Program-made: the position numbers and the translations under genes
Source: CAWATZ01 sp963784995
GTDB taxonomy: Bacteria; Planctomycetota; Planctomycetia; Gemmatales; Gemmataceae
NCBI GenBank assembly: GCA_963784995.1
Contig: CAWATZ010000014.1
Span: 186,001-250,000, forward strand
Length of the DNA: 64,000 nt
Reading direction: 5' to 3'
The notes under the pieces: model-generated
What the model saw: only the letters and a program-made list of their open reading frames with translations
Told to the model about the DNA's origin: nothing
Database searches by the model: none
Part shown: piece after piece, positions 17,803 to 27,062 of the stretch
Position numbering within the stretch: position 1 is the first letter of the stretch
How the letters are laid out: every line of letters begins with the position of its first letter

Positions 17803-18447
17803 ATGCACAAACCCTCCCACCTGACCTCTGCGGAAGCGTGTGAGCGTCTGACAACTTGCCTTGAGTGCGGCAGCAACACACTTGAGGAGCGTTGTGACGA
17901 GGAAACGTTTGAGTACGGCGGGCGCGAGAAGCCGTTCAGGGTTACCGCTCGCATCCCCTCAATCCTCTGCACGACGTGTGGCTTCCGCTTCTACAACGAG
18001 GCGGCCGAACAGGCGCGGCACGAGGCCGCTTGCCGGCATTTGGGGGTAATGACTCCAGAGGAGATCCGCGCCCTCCGCAAGCGATATGGCTCCACTCAGG
18101 AAGCGTTCGCGGAATTGACCGGCCTCGGTGTGGCGAGTCTCGGGCGCTGGGAGCGCGGTGAGGGCATCCAGAATGAAGCCTACGACGCCCTCCTGCACCT
18201 CCTCACGTATCGGGAGAACGTCGAACGGCTTCGGCATCGCCGCCAGAGTGAATCCGACCCAGATTATCAAAAACTCTTCTTGACACAGGATGAAGTGAAC
18301 GGGTTTGCTCAAAAGCTCGCACTCAAGGCGACCTCGGTTGTTCGGAAGGAAATCGCCCTCAATGCAGTTGCCACCTTCAACGACAGCGAACTGCTCGACT
18401 TCATCGCGGCCCTACTCTCAAAGAGAACGGACAAGGATAAAGCGTAG
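17803..18447 (+). CDS. MqsA/YgiT-type antitoxin-like regulator (zinc finger + HTH)
   Basis: A 214-residue protein. The N-terminal zinc-finger module has CLEC at about 21-24 and CTTC at about 59-62, with the MqsA-type FEYGGREKPFRVTARIPSI between. Then comes an Xre-like helix-turn-helix, MTPEEIRALRKRYGSTQEAFAELTGLGVASLGRWERGE (about 85-122), in the MqsA arrangement. The C-terminal 80 residues are an additional helical domain. The gene begins 55 bases after the putative toxin and probably binds the palindromes at 17217-17278 to repress the pair. A free-standing regulator is the alternative. Confidence 0.8.
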   Translation: MHKPSHLTSAEACERLTTCLECGSNTLEERCDEETFEYGGREKPFRVTARIPSILCTTCGFRFYNEAAEQARHEAACRHLGVMTPEEIRALRKRYGSTQEAFAELTGLGVASLGRWERGEGIQNEAYDALLHLLTYRENVERLRHRRQSESDPDYQKLFLTQDEVNGFAQKLALKATSVVRKEIALNAVATFNDSELLDFIAALLSKRTDKDKA

Positions 18448-18515
18448 CTGTCCGCATCGCCCCAGTAACTTCCCGTGGAGAGGCGCAGCCGTTCGGTAAG
18501 CGAATCCCTCTGAGT

Positions 18516-21500
18516 TTAATTCGCTTCCTGATACGATTGTCCTCTCTGATACAGCTCCAGCCGGGCCTGATAGTTCGCCTTCTGTTCCTCCGGCACCCGC
18601 GTCAGGGCTTGCTGTTGCCGCTCGATCGCTTCCTCGAACTGCCCGCTCGCGGCCAGGGCGGCGGCGTACGTGTCCAGGCAGGTCGCATCCTCCCAGCCGC
18701 TCAGCTCGCACGCCTTGCGGGCCAGCTCCTCCGCCTCGGCGGGTTGCCGGATCTCCTCCCGGGGGCACGTCGCCAGCAGCCAGGCCAGGTTATTGTGCGC
18801 CCGCGGCTGATCCGGGCCCAGCCGCAGCGCCTCGCGGCTGTCGGCCAGGGCATGCTCGAAGTCGCCCTTCTGTCGGTAGACCCGGGCCCGCACCTGCCAG
18901 GCGTCGCTGTCCGCGGGGTTCATGCGCAAGAATGCGTCCAGGTCGGCCAGTGCCTCGTCCAGGTCGCCCTGCTCGGCAAACAGCATGGCCCGGTTGAACA
19001 GCGGCAGCAGCAGTGTTTCGTCGGCGTCCAGGGCGGAGTCGAAGTCCTCCAGGGCCTTCTCCACGTCCCCCTGCCGCCAGTAGCAGCGGCCGCGATTGCA
19101 AAACGACTCGGCATGGCTGGGATGCAGACGCACCGCCTCGGTGAAGTCCGCGATGGCGGCAGCGTCGTCGCCGCGCTCCTTGTGCAGCACCCCCCGATTG
19201 TACCACGCGAGAACGTAGTCGGGAGCCAGTCGGATCGATTCGTTGTAGTCCGCCAGGGCCTGGTCAAGCTGGCCGCGCTCCGCCAGCAGGTTGGCCCGGT
19301 GGTGGTAGGGGCGGGCGAAATCGGGTGCCCGGCGGATCGATTCGGTGAAGTCCGCCAGGGCCTGGTCCAGCAGACCGCGCTCGGCATACAGGGTGCCGCG
19401 ATAGTTCAGGGCCCGGGCGTGGGTGGGGTCGATGCGGATGGCCTCGCTGTAGTCGGCGATGGCCTCGTCCAGCCGGCGCAGCCGGGTGCGCGTGTTGCCC
19501 CGGTTGACCAGCGTGATCACGTCGCCGGGGTCGATGGCCAGGGCGGCCGTGTAGTCGGCCACTGCCTGTTCCAGGTCGCCCAGGCTGCTGGAGGCGTTGC
19601 CCCGGTTGGTCAGGCTCGCCCCATCCCTGGGATTGCGCAAAAGCAGGGCGGTGTAGTCGGCAATGGCTTCGTCATGGTGGCCGCGCTCCGCCTGGACGTT
19701 GGCCCGGTTGAACAGGGCCGGCAGGTAATTGGGATCGAGCTTGAGCGTCTCGGTGTAGTCGGCGATGGCCTCGTCCCAGGCCCGCAGCTTGGCCTGGACG
19801 TTGCCGCGGTTATAGCGGCGCTGGCCGAGCGCGGACTGAGCCGGACCGCCTCGTTGAGGTCGGCCAGGGCCTCCTTCAGCTCGTTGCGGTCGCAGTGAGC
19901 GTTGCCGCGAAACACGTAGGCGCTGCCGTTCTTCGGTTCGAGGGCCAGCGCCTCGGTGAAGTCGGCGATCGCTTCCTCCAGCTGCTTGAGGTTGGCCTGG
20001 GCCAGGCCGCGATCCACGTACAGTCCGGCGCTGGGCTGCTGGCGGATCGCCTCGGTGTAGTCGGCGACGGCCTTGTCGTACTGGTTCAGCTCCACGTAGG
20101 ACTGGGCCCGGTCCCACAGGGCCTTGAGGTTGTGCGGGTCCAGCTGGATGACCCGGGTGAAGTCGGCGACGGCCCGGGTGTGGTCGCCCCGCAGGGCGTG
20201 GACCTTGCCGCGGTTGCCGAACGCCCAGCCGTGCCGGGGGTCCAGCCGCACCACCTCGGAATAATCGGCGATGGCCAGCTCGTAATCGGCCTTGCAGTAG
20301 TGGGAATTGCCGCGGTTGTACAGCAGCACCTCGTCGCGCGGGTTGACGTGCAGGGCCTCGGTGTAGTCGGCGATGGCCTTGTCGTGCTCGTTCTTCTGGG
20401 AGTAGGCCAGGCCGCGATTGGCCAGGGCCTCGACGTTCCTCGGCTCCAGGCGCAGCGCTTCGGTGTAGTCGGCGATCGCCTCATCCAGCTGATTGGCCCG
20501 GGAGTGAGCCAGCGCCCGCCGGCGGTAGAGGCCGGCATCCGTTGGTTTCAATTCCAGGGCGCGGGTGAAGTCGGCGATGGCCCTGTCGAACTCGCCCTGG
20601 CGGGCGTAGGCGTTGCCCCGGTTGATCAGGGCTTGCAGGTTGTCCGGTTCCAGGGTCAGCGTTTCGGTGTGGGCCCGGATGGTCAGTCCATAGGCCTCGC
20701 GCTCGATCTTGCCCAGGTCCACCGAGACCTCGCCGGCGATCTGCGACAGCCGATCCAGCACCGCTCCGACGTGATTGGGCCGTTTGTTCATGATCCAGGC
20801 GGTGCATTCGTCGAGCAGCTTGTTCCAGCCATCGGTGAGCAGGACGCGGTCGCCGGCGTCGGGGTCGGGCCGGCCGGTCAGGGCAAAACAGCAGAGCTTG
20901 CCGAAGGAGAAGAGGTCCGAGTGCGTGCCGACCCAGACGTGGCCCTTGGGCCGGCCGGTCACCTCGGAGGGAGCGTAGGCGATGGTCCGGGCGACGCTCC
21001 GGCCCAGGCAGGTCTCCACCTGGGCCGGTGGGTTGCTGGTGCTGGCGTGGATCAGGGCGCGCTTGATCGACAGGCCGGCGTCGAGCAGCTTGACGCGGAA
21101 GCGCGGACCATCGTCCGTCTGCTCCTTGCGGAGCAGCACGCAGGTCGGCCGGAGACTGCGGTGCAGGATGCCGCGATTGTGCAGGGCCTGCAAGGCGCGG
21201 GCGATCGGCCAGGCAATCTGCAAGAAGTCCTCCGGCGCCAGCGTCCCGTTGCCGGCCACGTAATCGGCCAGGGTCTGGGCCTCGAAGTACTCCTGCACCA
21301 GGAAGGGCCGATTGCTGTCCGCCTCGGGCGGCCCCAGCTCACGCAGCCGGATCACGTTCGGATGGTCCAGCTCCTGCAGCCAGCTCATCTCGCGGTAGAT
21401 GGTGGCCAGGTCGCGTTCCAGGCTGTCGGTCCGGAGCGCCCGGACAACGACCGACTGGCCCGTCTTCGTCTCCCGGCACAGGAAACTGACGCCGAAACCG

Positions 21501-21979
21501 CCCGCTCCGAGGATGCGTTGCGGCTCATACCGGCGGAAAGGGAACGGCTCAAAGACGTCGGCGTCGAGAGCGACGGCCCGCTGCAAGGCGGCCAGGGCCT
21601 CGCTCCACTCGCGCCGCTCCAGGGCAGCTCGGTAAACGTTGTGGTGCGCCTCGGCCTGGGAGATCGGATCGGTGACCAGCCGGGTCACTTCCAGGAAGTC
21701 CTGCTGCCCCGCCTCCAGTTCGCCGATCACCACCTCCAGCTGGGCCAGGCTGTTGAGCAAGGCGGGCAGCTTGCGCTGCTGCTCGACCGGCAAATTGCGG
21801 AAGCGGCGAACCAGTTCGTGGACCAGTTCCCGCTCGCTCTCCTTGCGCAGGGCCAGGCCGTCTCGCGGCCGGACCGCGCAGGGGTGCAGATCGTGACGCC
21901 GTTTCAGGTCCCCCACCGCCTCGTACAGGTCGAGATACGGCTGGCCGGCGGCGTGCTGTTCCGATTGCAGGTCTAACAC
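18516..21979 (-). CDS. Pseudokinase-TPR protein (single frame break)
   Basis: Two overlapping frames (21979 to 19610 and about 19835 to 18516) join into one ~1150-residue protein if one base, probably a C, is restored near 19815-19835. A helical N-terminus (1-150) precedes a protein kinase-like domain (about 152-420) with glycine loop LGAGGFGVSFLC. Catalytic positions are changed: HRD reads HRS in ILHRSLRPTCVLL, DFG reads DAG, and the VAIK lysine region reads VVVRAL. The rest is about 20 tandem TPR units with the consensus NRGNxxxxxGxxxxAIADYTEALRLxP. GTG 21979 follows GAGGAG. It is probably a non-catalytic scaffold of the Ser/Thr-kinase family that is expanded in planctomycetes. Confidence 0.85.
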
Positions 21980-21992
21980 GACAACTCCTCTG

Positions 21993-22035
21993 AGCCGCTT
22001 GCAGCTTGGCGCAACTCGCTAAGCCGCAAGCGGCT
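21993..22035. repeat. Hairpin with 10-bp arms
   Basis: AGCCGCTTGC at 21993-22002 pairs with GCAAGCGGCT at 22026-22035. It lies between the spermidine-synthase-like stop and the pseudokinase start, both minus strand, and may act as a weak terminator. Confidence 0.6.
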
Positions 22036-22049
22036 TGAACGCGAGCCCA

Positions 22050-25000
22050 CTACTGGAATTTCTCTTTCTGCGTCGCGATGAACACGCTGATCACGTTGGA
22101 GTAATCGTCGGTCCAGACGCCAATCTTCTTCTTCAGCTCTCGATATTCCTGGAGGGCCTGCGCGTACCTGGTCCGGTCGCGGAACTGCTCCGGTTCGGGG
22201 CCGCACGACGTCCAGGGAGCGTTGACCTCCCTGGCGGCACGCTGCAGAGCAAAACTCAGCGGGCTCAGGCGATTGCCGGCGTCCGGCAGGCCCAGCAGGG
22301 TCTCTCCGACGTGCTTCCAGCTTTCTTTTTCTTTGTCCAGCTTTTCCCGGGTCAGCAAGCGGTCCAGGTACTTCTTGTCCCGGGCAATGGCCACCCAGGT
22401 GGAGCCGGCCTTGCCCAACGGATACCCCTCCTCCGGATCGCTGAAGCAGTAGATCGGGAGACCCTCCGCCTCGGCCAGGTTGTCCAGCACCGGCCGGAGG
22501 TCCAGATACCGATTGGACACGTGGAAGGCCAGAATGCCGTCCGCGCGCAGCATTTTCAGGTACAGCTGGAGCGCCTCGCGGGTGATCAGGTGGATCGGTA
22601 TGGCGTCGGAACTGAACGCATCAATGATCATGATGCCGTATTTCTCGTGCTTCGCTGGCTGGACCTCATTCTCGGCCACCTGCTTTTCAATCTCCAGCCG
22701 GGCGTCATTGATGCGGATGTCCAGCTCAGCGCCGAGGGCCTTGGCGTCCCTCCAAAAGGTGAAGTACTTGTCTGTTCCGGTCGTGATTTCCACCACCAGT
22801 GGGTCGATGTCATAGAAGGTGAACTTCTGCCCAGGCTGGCAGTAGGTGGCCATGGTGCCGGTGCCCAGGCCGACCACGCCGACGTGCGGCCGGCTCGGAG
22901 GCGCGTTGTACGCGGCCATGAGCTGGCCGATCGGTCCACTTCGATGGTAATAGGCCAGGGGGATTCGGCGGGGACTCTCCCCCTCGGTAATTGGGCCCAG
23001 GTGCTTCGCCGCGTTTCGCAACTGCTCGTAGGAATCGAGGGCGAACTGCTCGCCGTGCAGGGTAGTCCCGTGCATGAGCCGAATGTAGATGTCGCGCTGT
23101 TCCACGACCAGCACGCCAAAGAAACCGCGCTTTTGCAGCAAGGGGGCCCCCGCGTCGAACAGGTCGCAGAAACCGCTGCCCAGCAGGATGGCCCCGACGC
23201 ACAGTCCAAAGCGGACCGAACGCTCGACACTCAGATAACACAGGATCGCCGGCAGGCCGAAGGTCAGGATCATGCGCAGCCGCTTGTGGTCGAACGGAAT
23301 CCAGGAACCGGCCTTGGTCTGCGGGTCAACCTCGGTGACGTAACGCAAGCCATCCTCGATCGGTTTGGAGTAACCGCCGAAGATCAGCCCAACAACCAGG
23401 ACCAGCAGCGCCAGCGGCAGCACCACGTCGAGGATTCGGGCCCACCGCTCCTCGCTCTTGTACCAGTTGCAGCGGAACAGCAGAACGGTCCCGGACACGC
23501 TCAGGAGCGGACCGGCCAGCAGCAGAAGCCAGCTCAGCCAGCGGGAGGAAGGATTGCTGGTCAGGGAGAGCCAGTCCAGCAAGCGCCAGAATTGCAAGGC
23601 GGTCAGCACCAGCCCACCCAGCAGCAGCAGCAGCGGCCCTCCCACGGTGAGCAGCCGTTGCCGGGGTTCTTCCTGCGTTTCCGCCTGGTGCCAGGGTCGC
23701 ACCGCCAGGAAGATGCCGCTGATACCGGCCAGCACCAGGCCGACCAGCAACCAGCCCCAGTTGGAGGCATCTCGCAGTCCGGTCATGGTCAGCTGTTTGT
23801 CCTTGACCGGCTCCCACAGGCGCAGCCCGATCAGGACAATGCCTCCCAGCAGGTAACACCCGGCCAGGCCGAGATCGAGCTGTCGGCCGACACTGCCGGC
23901 GGGTTCCTCGAGCAGCGGCGGCAGCAGCAGGCAGGCCAGCAGCATCGCCAGCGGGTACTCGGCCAGCGTGTTGAAGAGCAGCGGCGCCACCATCGCGTTG
24001 AACAGGCCGCCCAGCACGCCGCCGACTGACATGAGCAGGAAGAACTCGGTCAGGTGCGCCGCCGCCGGCCGATCGTTGGCCAGTTCGCCGTGGCAGACCA
24101 TCGCCACCACGAACAGCGCCAGCAGATGCAGGGCGATGACGTCTGTGATGCCCGGCCGGATGTCCGAAAGCATCATGAAGAGCACCAGCAGGATCAGGAG
24201 CGGCAGGGCCAGGACCATCGCCTTGTGAATGAGGTGCCGGTCACGCACCCAGAGGATGGTGAAAGACCCGGCAAACAGGCTCATGGCAGTGACCCAGAAC
24301 ACCCGGTTGGCAAACCCAGCCTCCATGACCATCGGGTAGACCCGGGTGATGCCGACGAACAGCACCACCAGGGCCTCGGTGAAGACCACGATCCGCTGGA
24401 CCAGCTGCGACATCTTGGCGAAGACGATGATAAAGCTGAGCAGGTACAGCCCCAGCGGCAGCACCCACAGGAGCGGGATGGGAGCGATGTCGGTGGTCAC
24501 GTACGTCGTCACCCCCAGCATCAGGCTGGAGGGGATGGCCGCCAGCAGCACCCAGCGCAGCCGGCGTCTCCAGGTCAACTCCGCTTTGGTGATTGGTGAT
24601 TGGTGATTGGTGATTGGTGGTCGAGGATTGGGGATTGGGGGAGGAGAGCACATTGTTGTCTTTTCACCAATCACCAATCCCCGATTACCAATCACCAATG
24701 GCTGGGCGGCTGCCGGGGCGGCCTTCCACAGCAGCAAGGCACAGGAGCCGATGAGCAGCACCAGCACAGCGTAACCGGCGGCAAAGACCCAGGTTTGCTG
24801 GCCGAGCCTGAGCAGCGGCTCGATCAGCAGCGGGTAGCTGACCAGGGTGAGCATGCTGCCCAGGTTGCTGGCCCCGTAGAGGAAGTAGGGGTCGGCCGCG
24901 GCCGGGTGGTCGGTGCTGCTGAACCAGCGCTGGAGCATCGGGGCGCTGGTGCTGATCACGAAGAAGGGGACGCCGACGGAGAAGAACAGCACCAGCAGCA

Positions 25001-25325
25001 CGCTGGAGACGGGGCTGAAGCCGGCGTGGACCAGGCCCTTGTTGACGCTGATCGGCAGGAAGAAGAACGGGATCAGCAGCAGGACCAGGTGCAGCGCCGC
25101 CTGTTTGCGGACGCCGAGGTACTTGGTGCTGGCGTGGGCGTAGGCGTAGCCGGCCAGGAGCGTGGCCTGGAAGAAGACCATGCAGGTGTTCCAGACCTCC
25201 GGAGCACCGCCCAGCAAGGGCAGGATCATCTTACCGGCCAGGGGCTGTACCATGAACAGGAGCGTGGCACTGCAAAACAACGTCAGTGCGAAGACCAGCA
25301 GCATCAGCAAAGGAAAAACCGGCAA
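22050..25325 (-). CDS. Fused multispanning membrane protein / spermidine synthase-like domain
   Basis: A ~1091-residue protein. The N-terminal two-thirds is membrane-embedded (many segments; SATLLFMVQPLAGKMILPLLGGAPEVWNTCMVFFQ is the signature of planctomycete fused MFS/spermidine synthase proteins). The C-terminal third is an SAM/dcSAM-binding Rossmann domain: VGVVGLGTGTMATYCQPGQ, FYDIDPLVVEI, and IMIIDAFSSDAIPIHLITREAL. It may make polyamine-like compounds or act as an exporter; function in this family is unproven. The start is uncertain: TTG 25325 has GGAG upstream, ATG 25304 does not, and further upstream the frame enters a hairpin. A dispersed palindromic repeat lies in frame inside it (24587-24702), encoding a proline-rich cytoplasmic loop. 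Confidence 0.8.
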   Translation of the reverse strand: MPVFPLLMLLVFALTLFCSATLLFMVQPLAGKMILPLLGGAPEVWNTCMVFFQATLLAGYAYAHASTKYLGVRKQAALHLVLLLIPFFFLPISVNKGLVHAGFSPVSSVLLVLFFSVGVPFFVISTSAPMLQRWFSSTDHPAAADPYFLYGASNLGSMLTLVSYPLLIEPLLRLGQQTWVFAAGYAVLVLLIGSCALLLWKAAPAAAQPLVIGNRGLVIGEKTTMCSPPPIPNPRPPITNHQSPITKAELTWRRRLRWVLLAAIPSSLMLGVTTYVTTDIAPIPLLWVLPLGLYLLSFIIVFAKMSQLVQRIVVFTEALVVLFVGITRVYPMVMEAGFANRVFWVTAMSLFAGSFTILWVRDRHLIHKAMVLALPLLILLVLFMMLSDIRPGITDVIALHLLALFVVAMVCHGELANDRPAAAHLTEFFLLMSVGGVLGGLFNAMVAPLLFNTLAEYPLAMLLACLLLPPLLEEPAGSVGRQLDLGLAGCYLLGGIVLIGLRLWEPVKDKQLTMTGLRDASNWGWLLVGLVLAGISGIFLAVRPWHQAETQEEPRQRLLTVGGPLLLLLGGLVLTALQFWRLLDWLSLTSNPSSRWLSWLLLLAGPLLSVSGTVLLFRCNWYKSEERWARILDVVLPLALLVLVVGLIFGGYSKPIEDGLRYVTEVDPQTKAGSWIPFDHKRLRMILTFGLPAILCYLSVERSVRFGLCVGAILLGSGFCDLFDAGAPLLQKRGFFGVLVVEQRDIYIRLMHGTTLHGEQFALDSYEQLRNAAKHLGPITEGESPRRIPLAYYHRSGPIGQLMAAYNAPPSRPHVGVVGLGTGTMATYCQPGQKFTFYDIDPLVVEITTGTDKYFTFWRDAKALGAELDIRINDARLEIEKQVAENEVQPAKHEKYGIMIIDAFSSDAIPIHLITREALQLYLKMLRADGILAFHVSNRYLDLRPVLDNLAEAEGLPIYCFSDPEEGYPLGKAGSTWVAIARDKKYLDRLLTREKLDKEKESWKHVGETLLGLPDAGNRLSPLSFALQRAAREVNAPWTSCGPEPEQFRDRTRYAQALQEYRELKKKIGVWTDDYSNVISVFIATQKEKFQ
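24587..24702. repeat. ATTGGTGATTGGTGATT-type inverted repeat inside a coding sequence
   Basis: Left arm of four TTGGTGA-type units (about 24587-24640) and a right arm with complementary units ACCAATCACCAATC (24665-24702) around a short spacer. It is translated in frame within the spermidine-synthase-like gene as ...PPITNHQSPITK... and, on the other side, QPLVIGNRGLVIG. Confidence 0.8.
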
Positions 25326-25415
25326 GGGAAGATCTCCAGGTGTCAGTGCGTCAGATTGCCTCTCGTCCAGTTTCGGTCTAGCAACTACCGGTGAAAAAGC
25401 GAGTCGTACTGGCGA

Positions 25416-25504
25416 GTCGGAGCCGCGCACGCAGCGCAGCGGAGTAAGCGGTCCGGGAGCCCGCAGGTCCGCTTACTCCGCTGCGCTGCGTGCGCGGCTC
25501 CGAC
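25416..25504. repeat. Long GC-rich hairpin (38-bp arms)
   Basis: GTCGGAGCCGCGCACGCAGC on the left and its complement ending at 25504, with a 12-base loop. It sits between the RNase HII-like gene's stop (25526) and the start of the spermidine-synthase-like gene, both on the minus strand. Confidence 0.85.
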
Positions 25505-25525
25505 AGCATGCACTTACCACCGCAA

Positions 25526-26491
25526 TTATTTTTGCCGCCAGACGGCCGATTCGTCCAGCCCCAGTTTCCGCACCGCCGCCCGGATTCCCTCCAGGAAGCG
25601 TCCTGCGTCCGATGGGTAGCCTGCTGTCGGTTTCAGCCCCGGCACCTGTTCCAGCCAGAAGCGGTTGAACTCGCGCATCAGCGTCTCGCGCAGGTACTTG
25701 CTCACCATCGACGCCAGGGCCACGGAGAAATGCTCCGAGTCGGCCCGGGGCTGGAAGGTCAGCCGTACTTCGCGGGTCAGTCCCTCCACCCGGTACTTGC
25801 TGCGGGCCATGCCTTCCAGTTCCGCCCAGACGACCCCATCCGGCAGCGCTTGTGAAATCTGGGCCGAGTAAGCGTTCCGGCCGCCGTGCTTGTCCACCGC
25901 GAAATAAACCGCCTCGGCGCCCGGAAGGTTCCGCACGCTCTCGGCGATCAGCACTGCCATGCCGTGAGCCAGCACCTCTCCTTTGCTGTCATGCCGGGCC
26001 AGCAGGCGATTGAATCGCGCCGTCGGCACCACCACCGAACGCACCATCCACGGCCCGATCCCGGCGGCGGCACAGCCACGGTCAAACGGCTCGATCAGGC
26101 CTTGCACTTCCTCGACCGCCGCTTCACAGGGGATGCCGGTGTCGCCGCGATACCAGCATTCCGCACATAACTCGTCGAGCCCGTCGGCACAGACCCAGCC
26201 GAGGTAATCGCTCAGCCGGACCGTCCCGGCCAGCGATCCACGCCACAGCAGTGCCAGCACCTGCTGCTCCAGGGCGGCCAGACCACGGGCGCTGGAGTAA
26301 ACCACCTTGGAGTCATCGACCACCAGGCGCTTGTCGGCCTTGTCGCAGCCACGCCGCACCACGGCCGAGAGCACCTTCCACAGATCCGCGCCGGCCAGCG
26401 CGTCGGGCACCCGGCACGCCACCGAGGTCATCACCAGCGGCCCCAGGTTTGGGCCATATCCCGCCTCGTCGATCCCGATGATCCAGACCAT
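25526..26491 (-). CDS. Ribonuclease HII-like protein
   Basis: A 321-residue protein with an RNase H2-type N-terminus, VWIIGIDEAGYGPNLGPLVM, carrying the catalytic Asp-Glu pair, followed by VVDDSKVVYS (compare DSK in RNase HII). Further on are YFAVDKHGGRNAY (third acidic residue) and a late helix with YPSDAGRFLEGIR. It is longer and more divergent than housekeeping RnhB (~200-250 residues), with a ~60-residue insert around 120-170, so it may be a specialised paralogue rather than the main ribonucleotide-repair enzyme. Start ATG 26491; it is divergent from the HIT gene. Confidence 0.75.
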   Translation of the reverse strand: MVWIIGIDEAGYGPNLGPLVMTSVACRVPDALAGADLWKVLSAVVRRGCDKADKRLVVDDSKVVYSSARGLAALEQQVLALLWRGSLAGTVRLSDYLGWVCADGLDELCAECWYRGDTGIPCEAAVEEVQGLIEPFDRGCAAAGIGPWMVRSVVVPTARFNRLLARHDSKGEVLAHGMAVLIAESVRNLPGAEAVYFAVDKHGGRNAYSAQISQALPDGVVWAELEGMARSKYRVEGLTREVRLTFQPRADSEHFSVALASMVSKYLRETLMREFNRFWLEQVPGLKPTAGYPSDAGRFLEGIRAAVRKLGLDESAVWRQK

Positions 26492-26625
26492 GATTGGCCT
26501 CCTGCGCGGGTTGCGCTCCGGCACGCAGGCGTGCCTGCGCTTCGCCAATTGCTCCATCTCTTCACGGTCCGTATTCTAACCCAGGCTTCGCGTTTTCGCA
26601 GCGCACACCTCCAAGGAACCCGGCC

Positions 26626-26970
26626 ATGATGACCGACAACGTCTTTCTGAAGATCATCAAGAAGGAAATCCCCGCGAAGATCATCCACGAGGACGACGTC
26701 TGCGTGGCGTTCCACGACGTTCGCCCGGCGGCGCCGGTCCACGTGCTGCTCGTCCCGCGCAAGGTGATCGCGACCCACGACGATCTGAAGCCGGAAGACA
26801 GGGAGATTGTCGGCCATCTGCACCTGGTGGCGGCACAGCTGGCCGGGAAGCTGGGACTGGGGAAGGGCTATCGGCTGGTGATCAACTGCAAGGAACAGGG
26901 TGGCCAGACGGTGCCGCACCTGCACCTGCATTTGCTCGGCGGCCGGGACATGACCTGGCCACCGGGGTAG
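26626..26970 (+). CDS. HIT family protein (histidine triad)
   Basis: A 114-residue protein of the HINT branch: FLKIIKKEIPAKIIHEDDVCVAFHDVRPAAPVHVLLVPRKVI, then the catalytic triad QTVPHLHLHLLGG (His-x-His-x-His). It is probably a purine nucleoside phosphoramidase. ATG 26626 follows AAGGA; length is normal for the family. It is divergent from the RNase HII-like gene and converges with fusA, with a long hairpin filling the junction. Confidence 0.93.
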   Translation: MMTDNVFLKIIKKEIPAKIIHEDDVCVAFHDVRPAAPVHVLLVPRKVIATHDDLKPEDREIVGHLHLVAAQLAGKLGLGKGYRLVINCKEQGGQTVPHLHLHLLGGRDMTWPPG

Positions 26971-27062
26971 GAAGATGACAAGGTGACAAGGTGACAGGGT
27001 GACAGAAGACAACTGCCTTTTGTCACCTTGTCACCTTGTCACCCTGTCACCTTGTCATCTTC
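26971..27062. repeat. GACAAGGTGACA-type long hairpin at a convergent gene junction
   Basis: GAAGATGACAAGGTGACAAG... on the left, the reverse complement on the right, around GAAGACAACTGCC. It begins directly after the HIT stop codon and its right arm contains the first bases of the fusA stop (27061-27063). A bidirectional terminator role would fit. Confidence 0.85.

Noticed and set aside
19895..21976. Plus-strand frame of 693 codons opposite the pseudokinase-TPR gene
   Set aside because: Its periodic GVVGDGLVVL-like repeats are simply the reverse complement of the TPR consensus.
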